NCBI GenBank assembly: GCA_002284615.2
Contig: MU069496.1
Span: 673,790-689,105 of the forward strand
DNA: 15,316 nt
Direction of reading: 5' to 3'
Origin: Dunaliella salina
Taxonomy: Eukaryota > Chlorophyta > Chlorophyceae > Chlamydomonadales > Dunaliellaceae
Under the pieces are notes generated by a model, which saw nothing but the letters and a program-made list of their open reading frames with translations, was not told the DNA's origin and searched no databases. Positions 1 to 9,600 of this stretch are shown in pieces; within the stretch, counting starts at the first letter, position 1; every line of letters starts with the position of its first letter. The translations under genes and the position numbers were made by a program.

Positions 1-780
1 CATTGAGCAACACACTAGGCATTCCTCGCGCTTTGTTTCACCTATACCTGAGTACCATGCATGTTACATTACCTTTCAGCAAGGATCGGGTTTCTCAAGC
101 CTTGTCAATTACACGGTGCACCCAATCATTCAGCTGCCTCCAGGCCAACTCATTCGCTGCTTCTGCCTCTCCCTGGCTCACCGTGTCCCTTCACCTCCGG
201 CCCAAAGCTGGGGTGCGTCAGGCTGCAAGCCTTTCAGGTTAGGGAACTGGAAGACAATCTCAGGGAAGTGTTGTAGTGCCCTTGCGTTGACCGGGCTTGC
301 ACCACTGCACCTGCGCGCACCACTGCATACCCACTGCACCTGCATGCACCACTGCACAAAGCATACCTGCACACTTGCAAAATGTGCCACGCTCCTGAAA
401 GGGAAGAAAGAAGAAGCGAGAGGGGGAGAGGGGAGGAACCACAAAGGGAGCTGATGAACTGCATTGCTGCTGGCCCCTCTGCCCTGCACTTGCACAGTTG
501 GATAGCTTGTATGCATGCTGGTCACTTCTCGTTAAAGGAGGGTCTTGCGTGCATCAATGATGGCAAGCAGAGGTTTGCAGATGCATGCAGCCAACATCAG
601 CTCTCATCGCAAACACGCCTGCAAACCAACAAAGTCCTCGCCTCCGGATGCCAGACTGCTCCTGAGACCATCTGACCGCGCAGGACCGGGATCCGCTGGG
701 GGGAGAGCGTATCGCTTGGGGGGGGAGGGATTGGTTAGCAAAGCTCTCTCGTTGTGCCTCTCGTTTTGACTCTTTTTAAA
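1..780. other. Upstream region, no supportable gene
   Basis: I see no coding region I can support here. Open frames are short, overlap on both strands, lack GC-rich third positions and carry no recognisable domain. The stretch about 299-362 holds a degenerate tandem repeat built on GCACCACTGCACCTGC, with a spacing near 47 bp between the best copies. Two G-rich runs occur at about 698-730. The left edge of the window could be the 3' untranslated part of a gene outside the window, but nothing in the sequence proves it. Confidence 0.5.
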
Positions 781-789
781 TTTACTCAA

Positions 790-1572
790 TGACTGAGCTG
801 AGTTGTTGACCGACTGAAAATGTTCAGTTACTACTCCTATGAAGTGTGCCTGGCTGGTTACTGCTTGATGACTGAGTTGCTGGTGGCTGCCCAGTTACTC
901 AGCTAGTCATGCATAGGAGTGTGATTGTTGGTTATTGCTCGGTGACTGAGCTGCTGGTGACTGCACGGTGCCTGCCCAGTTACTAAGCTAGTCACGCACT
1001 GAAGTGTTGCTGAATGGTTACTGCTCGATGACTGAGCTGCTGGTGACTGCACGGTGCCTGGCCAGTTACTCAGCCGGTCATGCACTAGAGTGTTGCTGGC
1101 TGGTTACTGCTCGGTGACTGAGCTGCTGGTGACTGCATGGTACCTGGCCAGTTACTCAGCTAGTCATGCAAAGGAGTGTGACTGGTTGGTTACTGTTCGG
1201 TGACTGAGCTGCTGGTGACTGCACGGTGCCTGGCCAGTTACTCAGCTAGTCATGCACTGGAGTGTTGCTGGCTGGTTACTGCTTGGTGACTGACCTGCTG
1301 GTGACTGCACGGTGCCTGGCCAGTTACTCAGCCAGTCATGCGCATGCACTGGAGTGTTGCTGACTGGTTACTGTTCGGTGACTCAGCTGCCGATGACTGC
1401 ATGGTACCTGGCCAGTTACTCAGCTAGTCATGCAAAGGAGTGTGACTGGTTGGTTACTGCTCGGTGACTGAGCTGCTGGTGACTGCACGGTGCCTGGCCA
1501 GTTACTCAGCCAGTCATGCACTGGAGTGTTGCTGGCTGGTTACTGCTCGGTGACTGACCTGCCGATGACAGC
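790..1572. repeat. 86-bp minisatellite with trimeric higher-order pattern
   Basis: About nine tandem copies, anchored on GGTTACTG at 856, 930, 1016, 1102, 1188, 1274, 1366, 1452 and 1538. Most steps are exactly 86 bp; the first is 74 and one is 92 because of an extra CGCATG at about 1341. Each unit contains GTGACTGAGCTGCTGGTGAC, then GCCAGTTACTCAG and AGTCATGCA. Two sets of variants recur every third unit: GGAGTGTGA at 916, 1173 and 1437, and GCATGGTACCTG at 1135 and 1399. Recent copying therefore used a block of three units (about 258 bp). The unit length is not a multiple of three and no frame stays open, so this is non-coding satellite DNA. Confidence 0.93.
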
Positions 1573-1719
1573 CTGATAACATTTCAATTACTTATTGAAT
1601 GCTCTAAAGTGTTACTGGACGATTTTCAGGCAGTTACAAAATGAGAAACCGAGGCCGATTACGATTTGGTTACTTGTTCAGAAACTGCTTTGTAACGGTC
1701 CAGTAATGAAATACAACAT

Positions 1720-2775
1720 TCCGACGAGCAACTCAGTAAAAAGTGCGGCCAATTTGGTAGTAAGTGGATCAGCATTCACGTATCAGACAACAGCACCAAT
1801 GTGTGGCTTGGCACGAGCAGTAGCACATCAAAAAGCGCAGCCAATTTGGTAATAAGTTCTTCAATGCAGACACATCAGTCCACAGCACCAGTGTGTGCCC
1901 TGACACAAGCAGCAGCTCAGCAAAAAGTGCGGCCGATTTGGTAATAAGTTGATCAGCATTCACATATCAATCAACAGCACAAGTTTGTGGCTTGGCACGA
2001 GCAGTAGCACAGGTGACAGTGCGGCCAATTCGGTAAGAATTGCATCAGCACACACATATCAGTCAACAACACCAGTGTGTGCCCTGACACAAGCAGTGGC
2101 ATACCAAGTAGTGTGGCCAATTTGGTGATAAGTTCTTCAACGCTTACACATCTGTCCACAGCACCAGTGTGTGGCTTGGCACGAGCAGTAGCACTGCTAA
2201 CAATGCGGCCAATTTGGTACTAAATGGATCAGTGCACACATATCAGTCCACAGCACCAGTGTGTGCCCTGACACAAGCAGTAGCACACCTAACAGTGCGG
2301 CCAATTTGGTGAAAAGTTGATCAGCGTTCACATGTCAGTCAACAGCACAAGTGTTTGCCCTGAAACAGGCAGTAGCACAGAAAAAAGTGCGGCCATATTG
2401 GTAATAAGTGGATCAGTGCACACACATCAGTCAACAGCACCAGTGTGTGGCCTGGCACAGGCAATAGCACAGCAAGAAGTGCGGCCCATTTGGTATTAAG
2501 TGGACCAGTGCACACATATCAGTCCACAGCACCAGTGTAAGCCCCAGCAATGGCAGCTGCACAGCAAAAAGTGCGGCTAATTTGGTAATAAGTAATAATA
2601 ATTCAGCATACACATACCTGTAAACGGCACCATTATGTGCCCTGACACAAGCAGTGCAAAGCAAAAAGTGCAGCCAACTTAATGATAAGTGGATCAACGC
2701 AAACATATCAGTCAACAACACCAGTGTGTGCCCTGACACAAGCAGTATCAAAGCAAAAAGTGCGGCATTTTGGCG
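1720..2775. repeat. 92-bp minisatellite with dimeric higher-order pattern
   Basis: Eleven to twelve tandem copies, anchored on GTGCGGCCAATTTGGT. Anchor positions are 1745, 1837, 1929, 2021, 2113, 2205, 2297, 2389, 2481, 2573, 2670 and 2762. The step is exactly 92 bp except for one of 97, where an AATAATAATA-like insertion sits near 2590. Units carry CACACATATCAGTC, ACAGCACCAGTGTGTG and a variable 12-13 bp box. That box alternates: GGCTTGGCACGAG at 1805, 1989 and 2173, and CCCTGACACAAG at 1898, 2082 and 2266. Each type is spaced exactly 184 bp. The array is unrelated in sequence to the 86-bp array next to it. Confidence 0.94.
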
Positions 2776-3034
2776 CAAGCGCAACCCTGAGGTGCAAGAC
2801 CTTTGGGCAACCAGATGTAAACCCTTGCCTCACCTTCACGTTGCATCGGTCCCCCTCAAATAATATCAATAAATAATACTTTAGAAAGTAATAAAGTGTA
2901 TTAGCTGCCGCCCTCCTTGGAGGATCAAGCATTCTAAAACCCGATTCCATACATCTAAGTATTCGGAGTTTGATATGAACGTGAACTTTTTGAGGCAATC
3001 TTCGTTTTCTACTGTCCCGGGTTATCCGATGTGT
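2776..3034. other. Spacer between minisatellite and transposon
   Basis: About 260 bp of unique-looking sequence between the end of the 92-bp array and the foldback element. It includes an AT-rich patch at about 2858-2900. No gene or repeat I can support. Confidence 0.4.
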
Positions 3035-3043
3035 TTGTTTTTT
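3035..3043. repeat. Target-site duplication, left copy
   Basis: TTGTTTTTT directly precedes the left end of the foldback element and recurs at 5036-5044 next to its right end. A 9-bp duplication is the usual size for Mutator-like elements. The T-rich sequence lowers its information content, so some chance matching is possible. Confidence 0.65.
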
Positions 3044-3598
3044 GGCGATGACCAATCCCACATCAAAGGTGCGGTTGCTGGATACTGCATCCCGCACTTT
3101 AATTCTTTTTTTGTTTAATTCATTAATTTTAAAAACATTGCGATGACACTCTGAAATCAGGGGGGTGTCCCGAAGTGGTTTGCCCCTAGGGGCAGTTGAC
3201 GCCTGGGGACTTGTGCAAATTCAGGGCACCAAAACTGACCTTCTCAGATTTGCTTGAAACTTTGTCTCTTAAGTAAATGGGGTGTTTCAATAACATCTGC
3301 AAACTCATTTTTCTATCATTCTCAAGTTGGGTGTTGCAGCTGCAGGGGTGTTGCCTGGTACTGACCGATGTGCATGCCCTCTTGGAGGGCTCATACACTG
3401 ACAACCTGGATTTGCCTGGAACTTTGTTTTTAGAGTAAATAGGGTATTTTGAAAACAACTGCACACTCATCATTCTATAATTCCTAAGGACTGTGTTGCA
3501 GCTACAGCGTCATTACCATATGCGTGCACCTCCATGCTTGCACCTCATGGGGGCCTCATGCATTGCTTTCCTGGGTTTTTCTGAAATTTTTCATACAG
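3044..3598 (+). repeat. Left terminal inverted repeat (about 555 bp)
   Basis: It reads as the reverse complement of 4481-5034 with scattered substitutions; by eye well over nine bases in ten match. The match ends inward at CATACAG (3592-3598). Inside are related subrepeats starting near 3249 (TTTGCTTGAAAC), 3411 (TTTGCCTGGAAC) and about 3577, a step of 162-166 bp. The third runs past the end of the inverted repeat. Subterminal tandem repeats of this kind are common in long-TIR elements. Confidence 0.9.
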
Positions 3599-4480
3599 AC
3601 TAATTGAGATGTTTTGAAAGTAACTGCAAGCTTGGTTCTGCAAAATGCTGTGGATGCTCGATGTGTGTAAGGGATGGCAACATGTATGACTGAGAAAATT
3701 AATCAATGAAAATTAATCAATCAATGAAGCCAAGCTTGGCAGTTGGATGATGCAAGACTCTTGATTTAGACATGAGCAGCATGGTGTGTAGCTGGAAACA
3801 AAGCACGCATTTTCATTGATTGGCATGTTTTGATGGAAGGCTTGAATGGTTGATACTTCCTCATTTATTAACACAGGTAAACAGCTGTTGTCTCAACACC
3901 TTCGTTGTTGCTTCTTTTGTTAGGTGCCAAAAATGATGGCCTGCTCGTTGCAAGTGAGGTGCCATTTTGGATATTGATGAATATTTTATCAGGATCCATG
4001 TAGGATACTTTTCCAGAGCCATTTATGATTTTCTGCAGTTCTACAAGCGCTCATTGCAGCAGTGCTGGAACAGACTTCATCGATTTCCGCATGTGATTGA
4101 TTGCTCCTCAATTTTTTGAGGAGGACTCATGCAGGGTGCTTAACAGGGCTTTCACTCAATTATTTGCATTGTATGAGCGTTCATTGCAGTAGAGCTGGCA
4201 CAGACCCTGTCATTAATTTCTACCTGCAATTGCATATAAATTACTCACTTTAGGAAGACCCATGCAGGCTGCTTGAAGGGGCCATCCAGGATTATCCAGT
4301 ATGGGAGGATAATCTGCTTTTAGAGGCTTCCAATGTTATTCCAATGTAAAAGGCTTCCAATATTTACTTTTTGCTCATCAAGATTCCAATTTCATATTTG
4401 CTTTGTGCTCATCCATCATCTTGAATAACTTTATCATCATCTTAATAACTTGATCATGAAGGCATGCATTCCCAAGCTTA

Positions 4481-5034
4481 CTGTATGAAAAGTTTCAGGA
4501 AAACCCAGGAAAGCAATGCATGAGCTCCCCAGGAGGTGCAAGCATGGAGGTGCGTGCATTTGGTAATGACGCTGTAGTTGCAACACAGTCCTTAGGAATT
4601 ATAGAATGATGAGTATGCAGTTGTTTTCAAAATACCCTATTTACTCTAAAAACAAAGTTCCAGGCAAATCCAGGTTGTCAGTGAATGAGCCCTCCAAGAG
4701 GGCATGCACATTGGTCAGTGCCAGGCAACACCCCTGCAGGTGCAAAACCCAACCCTTGAGAATGATAGAAAAATGAGTATGCAGATGTTTTTAGAATACC
4801 CCATTCACTTAAGAGACAAAGTTTCAAGCAAATCTGAGAAGGTCAGTTTTGGTGCCCTGAATTTGCACTAGTCCCCAGGCGTCAACTGCCCCTAGGAACA
4901 AACCACTTCGGGACACCCCCCTGATTTCAGAGTGTCATCGCAATGTTTGAAAATTAATGAATCAAAAAAAAAGAATTAAAGTGCGGGATGCAGTATCCAG
5001 CAACCGCACCTTTGATGTGGGATTGGTCATCGCC
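4481..5034 (-). repeat. Right terminal inverted repeat (about 554 bp)
   Basis: Inverted copy of 3044-3598, beginning inward at CTGTATG (4481-4487) and ending at GGTCATCGCC (5025-5034). The two arms differ by scattered substitutions and small indels, for example in the run of A near 4966-4974. This suggests an insertion that is neither brand new nor very old. Confidence 0.9.
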
Positions 5035-5035
5035 C

Positions 5036-5044
5036 TTGTTTTTT
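5036..5044. repeat. Target-site duplication, right copy
   Basis: TTGTTTTTT, identical to 3035-3043, separated from the right inverted-repeat end by a single C. Confidence 0.65.
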
Positions 5045-5107
5045 GCGCCCGGATGCCAGCCCGGATCCCATAGAAGCACATGCATTGGAACCCAATATTA
5101 CTCAAAA

Positions 5108-5114
5108 TATATTT
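5108..5114 (+). promoter_or_regulatory. Likely TATA box of the GST gene
   Basis: TATATTT inside the AT-rich string AAAATATATTTT, 90 bp upstream of the start codon. A TATA box here would place transcription start near 5138-5145 and give a 5' untranslated region of about 55 nt. There is no other AT-rich candidate between the transposon and the ATG. Position and composition are seen; function is inferred. Confidence 0.5.
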
Positions 5115-5197
5115 TCCAGCAGTCTTGAACAGGGGCCAGGTGCAACCGCCTTGGCTTGCATCATCGGAAGGACAGCTCGCCTCCAGTCGTCTCCATC

Positions 5198-5237
5198 ATG
5201 CCCAAGGACGTGAAGATCACATACTTCGATCTGGCAA
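5198..5237 (+). CDS. GST exon 1 (start codon, beta-1 strand)
   Basis: Encodes residues 1-13 plus the first base of codon 14, starting MPKDVKITYFDLA, which includes the catalytic Tyr9. The donor is GTATCC at 5238 (phase 1). The ATG context is CATCATGCC with A at -3. No in-frame upstream ATG extends the protein sensibly, and sigma GSTs normally begin a few residues before this strand. Confidence 0.88.
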
Positions 5238-6573
5238 GTATCCCTTTGACCTTGGTTACCTGTAGCCATGTTCAGGCATCGCTCAGTTGGGCACATGCTT
5301 GCATCCTGTCCGTCCACACATTGCAAGCACTTCACAGACTGTGAGCTTCAGAGCTTAAAGAGCTGAGCTTGATTGCCTTGAGCTGTGCTGGGCGCACGCT
5401 TCTGAATTTTCAGGACTCAGCACCCTCGTCCCCATGCAAGCAATCCTGATTGCAGGACGGGCATGTGGTAATCAGTGATGGAGTGTGTGGTAATGATGAA
5501 GGAATGATTGATGCCATCCTCCTCTTCATCAGGATCAAAGATGCACCAAATCTGCACGCCTTTGCCCTGCATGCCTGCAGGCAGCCAAGGCTGAGCCATC
5601 GCGCCTGATGTTTGCCATCGGGAAGATCCCCTTCGAGGACAAGAGAGTATCTTTTGCTGAGTGGCCCGGAATGAAGTCCAGCACACCCTTTGGTCAGCTG
5701 CCGGTGCTGGAGGTGTGTGCATTTCCCAATTGATGATCATGTGTGCATCCATCTGGGCTGTACAAGCCAGTGCTTGCCTGTGCTGAGTGTCTGGAATGCA
5801 TAGGCCTGTCTGCAAAGCATTTGCTTGCAGGAATTATACCTTACTGGCCCCCCCGAGCAGGGGTTTCCGTTCTCCTCTGGCTTATAGACCACAGTTGACG
5901 CATGCTCTAAATATGATCAAGGTCCACGAACACCAAATGACAGTGTCTGTTCAAACATCAGTGGAGTCCATTTTTGCTGTGCTTTAAACCCTGTCCAGAC
6001 TCTGCTGCCAGCTCTGCTCCATCCTTTGTCCTCCTTGCCCAAACCTGCCCATTCTCATCCTCTTCTTCATCACTGCCACTCTCTCCACTGCTCCTCTCTG
6101 GAGGAGGTACCTACTGCTGCCAGTGGAAGCTTCCCTGTTGATCTCCTCTTTACTGTTTTCCTTTCTTATTGCTCCTGCTGCTGCTGCTGCTGCTCTTTCT
6201 CCTTGTGTGGCAGTGCAAGCTGGCCTGTCCAGAGGGGTGCAGCTTGTGTGTGGAGGTCACTCTAACAACTCTTCCTTCTTTGACCCAAACACAATAACAA
6301 CGCACAACCCCACACCTTCCAACGAGATATTTTGCTTGGCTCTGGAAAGACGTTCCGCTGCATTGCAGTATGATTGTCCTGCATCCCTGCAGATAAAGAG
6401 CAACAACAGCCCCGTGCTTGTGGCTCTCACCGCACTGCAACATGATCACACTGCAACCACTTTAAATGAGGACTTCAACAATTCTGCTCACTTCAACCCC
6501 TCACTAGTTCCTGTTCGAAAGCCATGAAAACCATAAACATTCACACAGCAGAAATCAGCAGACAGAAAGCAGT

Positions 6574-6634
<61 letters not shown>

Positions 6635-9600
6635 ACAATCTGGCTGTCCATTAATGTGCATGAGAATATAACTTCAAAAATGGTGACCACCCTTGTATTT
6701 TTACCAGAAAAGAATATTCCATTGCGCAGCCATTGCGCAACCTTTTTAGCGGCCAGAAGAGGTTTTGCGTCCTCTTTGCGCATCCCTTTGCGCACTTGCC
6801 TCTTTCCAGTCCAGGAGGGTAGCAAGTCATAACTTTTGGACTTCATGTACAAATCTTCTTAAAAACTATATACTTGGAATCCTCACTTGGAGAGCTATCG
6901 ATTGATGCCTACATGGGNCCNGNTNGNGGNGGGGGGGGGGGGGGGGGGGGGGGNNGNGGGGGGCTCCGACTTTTTGGTACCCCTCTTCCAGAATCTTTTT
7001 GAGCCACTTCTGTAGAATTTTGAATATGCCATCAGATTTCTGAGCTTGAAGACTATCGTTTGGTACACTCTTTGTGCAAAATAGTTAAAACAGGGGGTCT
7101 GTGCATAAATCAGGGTCAGTGCCACCTGTGCATGACTTTTAGTCCCAAGGGGTGTGGAGGCAGACATGCAGCAAACGAATCCAAACTTGCAGGATAGTGA
7201 CAATTTGTAATATGTCCTTTCATGGTGAAGTCAGAAGGGCAGTCCATGGACTTGCAAGCCAGTTGTGGGTGCCTGGAAGGGCAGGCTTGCATGGGCATCC
7301 GTTCATTAGTTTTTGCCCCACAACTCCGCTCCAACTTAATGTTTGATTGCAATGAGTATGCAAATGGATAGCTATTTGAAAAAGGAGCAGATTAGTACCC
7401 TTGTTGTCTGGATTGGGGCACTGAAAGGGGTATTTTGGGGGTGCTGGGGGGGTTGTGGGTCAGGGGGGTCCCACTCAAAAGTTGGATATGACGTCCATTA
7501 CTTTTTCCTACCCTGGTCCACGCTTCATATTTCATCCCTGCGTACCCTGCTTGACAGCAGATATGTAGTTTTTCGCTGCGTTCCCCACACTGCGCACCTT
7601 TCATTGCACACCCTATCGATCATAAATTTGATTTGCTTTTACCATTGCGCACCCATTACGTATCCCGTCTCAAACATTTATTTTCACCTTTGCGCATTCG
7701 CTACGCAGCCTTTCAGAATAATTATTAAAACAATGTGCGCAGCTCAGAAAAACACTTGAAAAAGAGTGTTGCGCATTGGTCTTCATGCTGTACGGTAGCT
7801 GCATGCACAAAAGCCGCACTTTGAAAGGTTGGTGCACCTGCTTTTTTTTTGTCGTGTGCATGTATGTATTGAGAGAATTCTGCAATTTTCACAGCGGCTG
7901 CTCAACCCAACCCTGTCTTTGGATGCTCCCTCACTTTGCTGCCGGAGCTTCTGCTGCTGCTGCTGCTGCAGTTTGTCTTTTGCTGCTTCCCTGCTCATTC
8001 TATTGCTCTTGCATCCAAGGAGGAAGGGGACTTCACAAGATGTTCAAGCAGGCCCGGCTTTCTAACCCCTTAGAGACCTCAGGGGTTGCTTGCGCTGAAT
8101 TACTAGGGAACATCGACAAACATCAGTCTTCATAGTTCAGCAGTCATCCTGACCGCCGAACATCATCAATACTTGCGCAGGATGAAAATAGTGTTGTGCT
8201 TGCTGAGAGACGATCACGCTCTGCTCCCCCAGCCTCCTATACTCACTGTTTCCACCCTGCTAGTGAAACCAGATGCCAGGATGCTGAGGTATGCCTACTC
8301 TGCTCACGCGCTACTGGATTCACTGCTTAAGCTGGAGCGGATATGTGATCTCCACCCCCCAACTTGGTACATTGTGCAGGTTGGCGCCACAATTGCCCAA
8401 GCCGGGTCCATTGAGCACTACGTTGCCAGGCTGACAAATCTGTACCGCTCAGACCCGCCTGAGGCTTCTAAGGTGGACCGAGTGTTTGATGCATTATGCA
8501 GGTTGATGGCACCACAATTGCCCAAGCTGGGGCCATCGAGCGCTATGCTGCCAAGCTGGCAAATCTGTACCCCTCAGACCTGCCTGAGGCTTCTAAGGTG
8601 GACCGGGTGTTTGATGCATTGTGCAGGTTGATGGCACCAAAATCGCCCAATCTGGGGCCATTGAGCGCTACGCTGCCAAGCTGGCGAACCTGTACCCCTC
8701 AGACCCACTCGAGGCCGCCAAGGTGGACCAAGTGGTGTGCTTCATCGACGAGTTCCTGCCCATTTTTTCCTCAACCATGGGCATCCAAGACCCCGAGGCC
8801 AAGGCTAAAGCACAGCGTGAGGCCACTGAGAAGTTCAAGCCCAAGCTGGCCAAGCTGAATGAGATGGTGGTGAGTTGTGTGTGAAAGTTGTTAGCCCAAG
8901 GTGGTTAAGCTGAACGAGATGGTGGTGAGTGGAGTGTGAAAGTCTGAAGCCAAAGCTGGCCAAGCTGAGAACTGTTGGTGAGTAGAGTGCGGAAAGTCTG
9001 AGTCCAAGCTGATCGTGCTGATGGTGGTGAGTGGAATGTGAGATGGCTGATGGATGATGCAAGAGCAGTGAAACGTAAATTGAGCTTGTGTAAGCACGAA
9101 TTTTTGGCAATGGCTGACGTCAGACTTGGGATGGCTTGACCCTCAACAATTTGTGAGTATTTTTGTAGGTTTCCAAGGTAATGAGCTTTGCAGCGATGTT
9201 TGAAGAGAAGAGCTGGGAATAGTCAGCCGTGATGAGGTAACCCTGATGGGTTGCGAAACGTCTTTCTTTCAATTCCTGCTCTTCATTTATCTTTGGTCAA
9301 GGGCCGAACCTCACATGTGAAAAAAAGATAAGAAAGAAGAAGAAAAGTCTATGCAGGCCAGAGGCCGCGTGCGTCAAGGGAAGATCCCTTAAATAACAAG
9401 TTTGCAAGCTAGCAGTGGCCTCACCAGAAGGTACATGTGATGTGTCCTTGATGCCTGGCACAGGAGAAGGCTGGCAACGACTACCTGGCTGGGTCCAAGT
9501 TTACTTACGCAGACGTTGCTGCCTTCTGCTACGTGTCCTTCCTGCTCTCGGGAATGTTTGCTGGTGAGTGTGAAGGGATGACCAGGGGCTTTGTAGGGCT

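Larger units (their letters stand above)
3044..5034. mobile_element. Non-autonomous MULE-like foldback transposon
   Basis: A 1991-bp element bounded by long terminal inverted repeats that start GGCGATGACC and end GGTCATCGCC. A 9-bp direct repeat flanks it; one extra C at 5035 lies between the right end and its flank repeat. Long inverted repeats with a 9-bp target duplication are the hallmark of Mutator-like (foldback) elements; that classification is from family knowledge. No transposase frame exists inside: the 880-bp centre (3599-4480) is AT-rich with short frames only, so mobility would need a transposase elsewhere in the genome. The centre holds an imperfect direct repeat (about 4047-4150 and 4167-4280, sharing CATTGCAG and CATGCAGG boxes), an 8-bp-stem hairpin at 4104-4123 and a 12-bp palindrome at 3729-3740. 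The right end lies about 64 bp upstream of the likely TATA box of the GST gene. Confidence 0.82.
5713..8626 (+). other. GST intron 2 (2914 bp) and its contents
   Basis: Runs from the donor after Glu56 to the acceptor before Val57. It holds a pyrimidine-rich stretch (about 5995-6110), two (CTG)n tracts, (GT)29 at 6575-6632, the poly-G/N gap at 6917-6963, and a TGCGCA-rich patch (6723-7775). It also holds two extra copies of the start of exon 3 (8380-8626). Longer open frames in this interval start at non-ATG codons or run through simple repeats, and none has a recognisable domain. If one of the upstream acceptors is used, the intron would end earlier. Confidence 0.75.

Noticed and set aside
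790..2775. CRISPR-like regular repeats
   Set aside because: Units of 86 and 92 bp are contiguous tandem copies without unique spacers, in a eukaryotic context.
2431..2784. 117-residue minus-strand frame
   Set aside because: It runs through the 92-bp minisatellite, whose unit is not a multiple of three; openness is a chance product of low stop density.
3186..3473. 95-residue minus-strand frame
   Set aside because: It lies within the left inverted repeat of the foldback element; subrepeats explain its internal similarity, and there is no transposase motif.
5575..5584. First acceptor (ending 5580) for exon 2
   Set aside because: It shifts frame and meets TGA at once, whereas the AG ending 5584 gives the expected LATKAEP sequence.
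6123..6527. 134-residue frame with a signal-peptide-like Leu/Ala start
   Set aside because: It begins at GTG, not ATG; the Ala run is the (CTG)n repeat, and the rest has no domain. It lies inside GST intron 2.
8173..8631. 152-residue frame as an independent gene
   Set aside because: It is open because it crosses exon 3 copy A in the exon frame and then copy B out of frame; the first half has no coding features.
8925..9032. Use of donors 2 to 4 for the main GST transcript
   Set aside because: Frame reaches TGA at 8882 before any of them; the first donor at 8870 joins exon 4 in phase and gives the expected family sequence.
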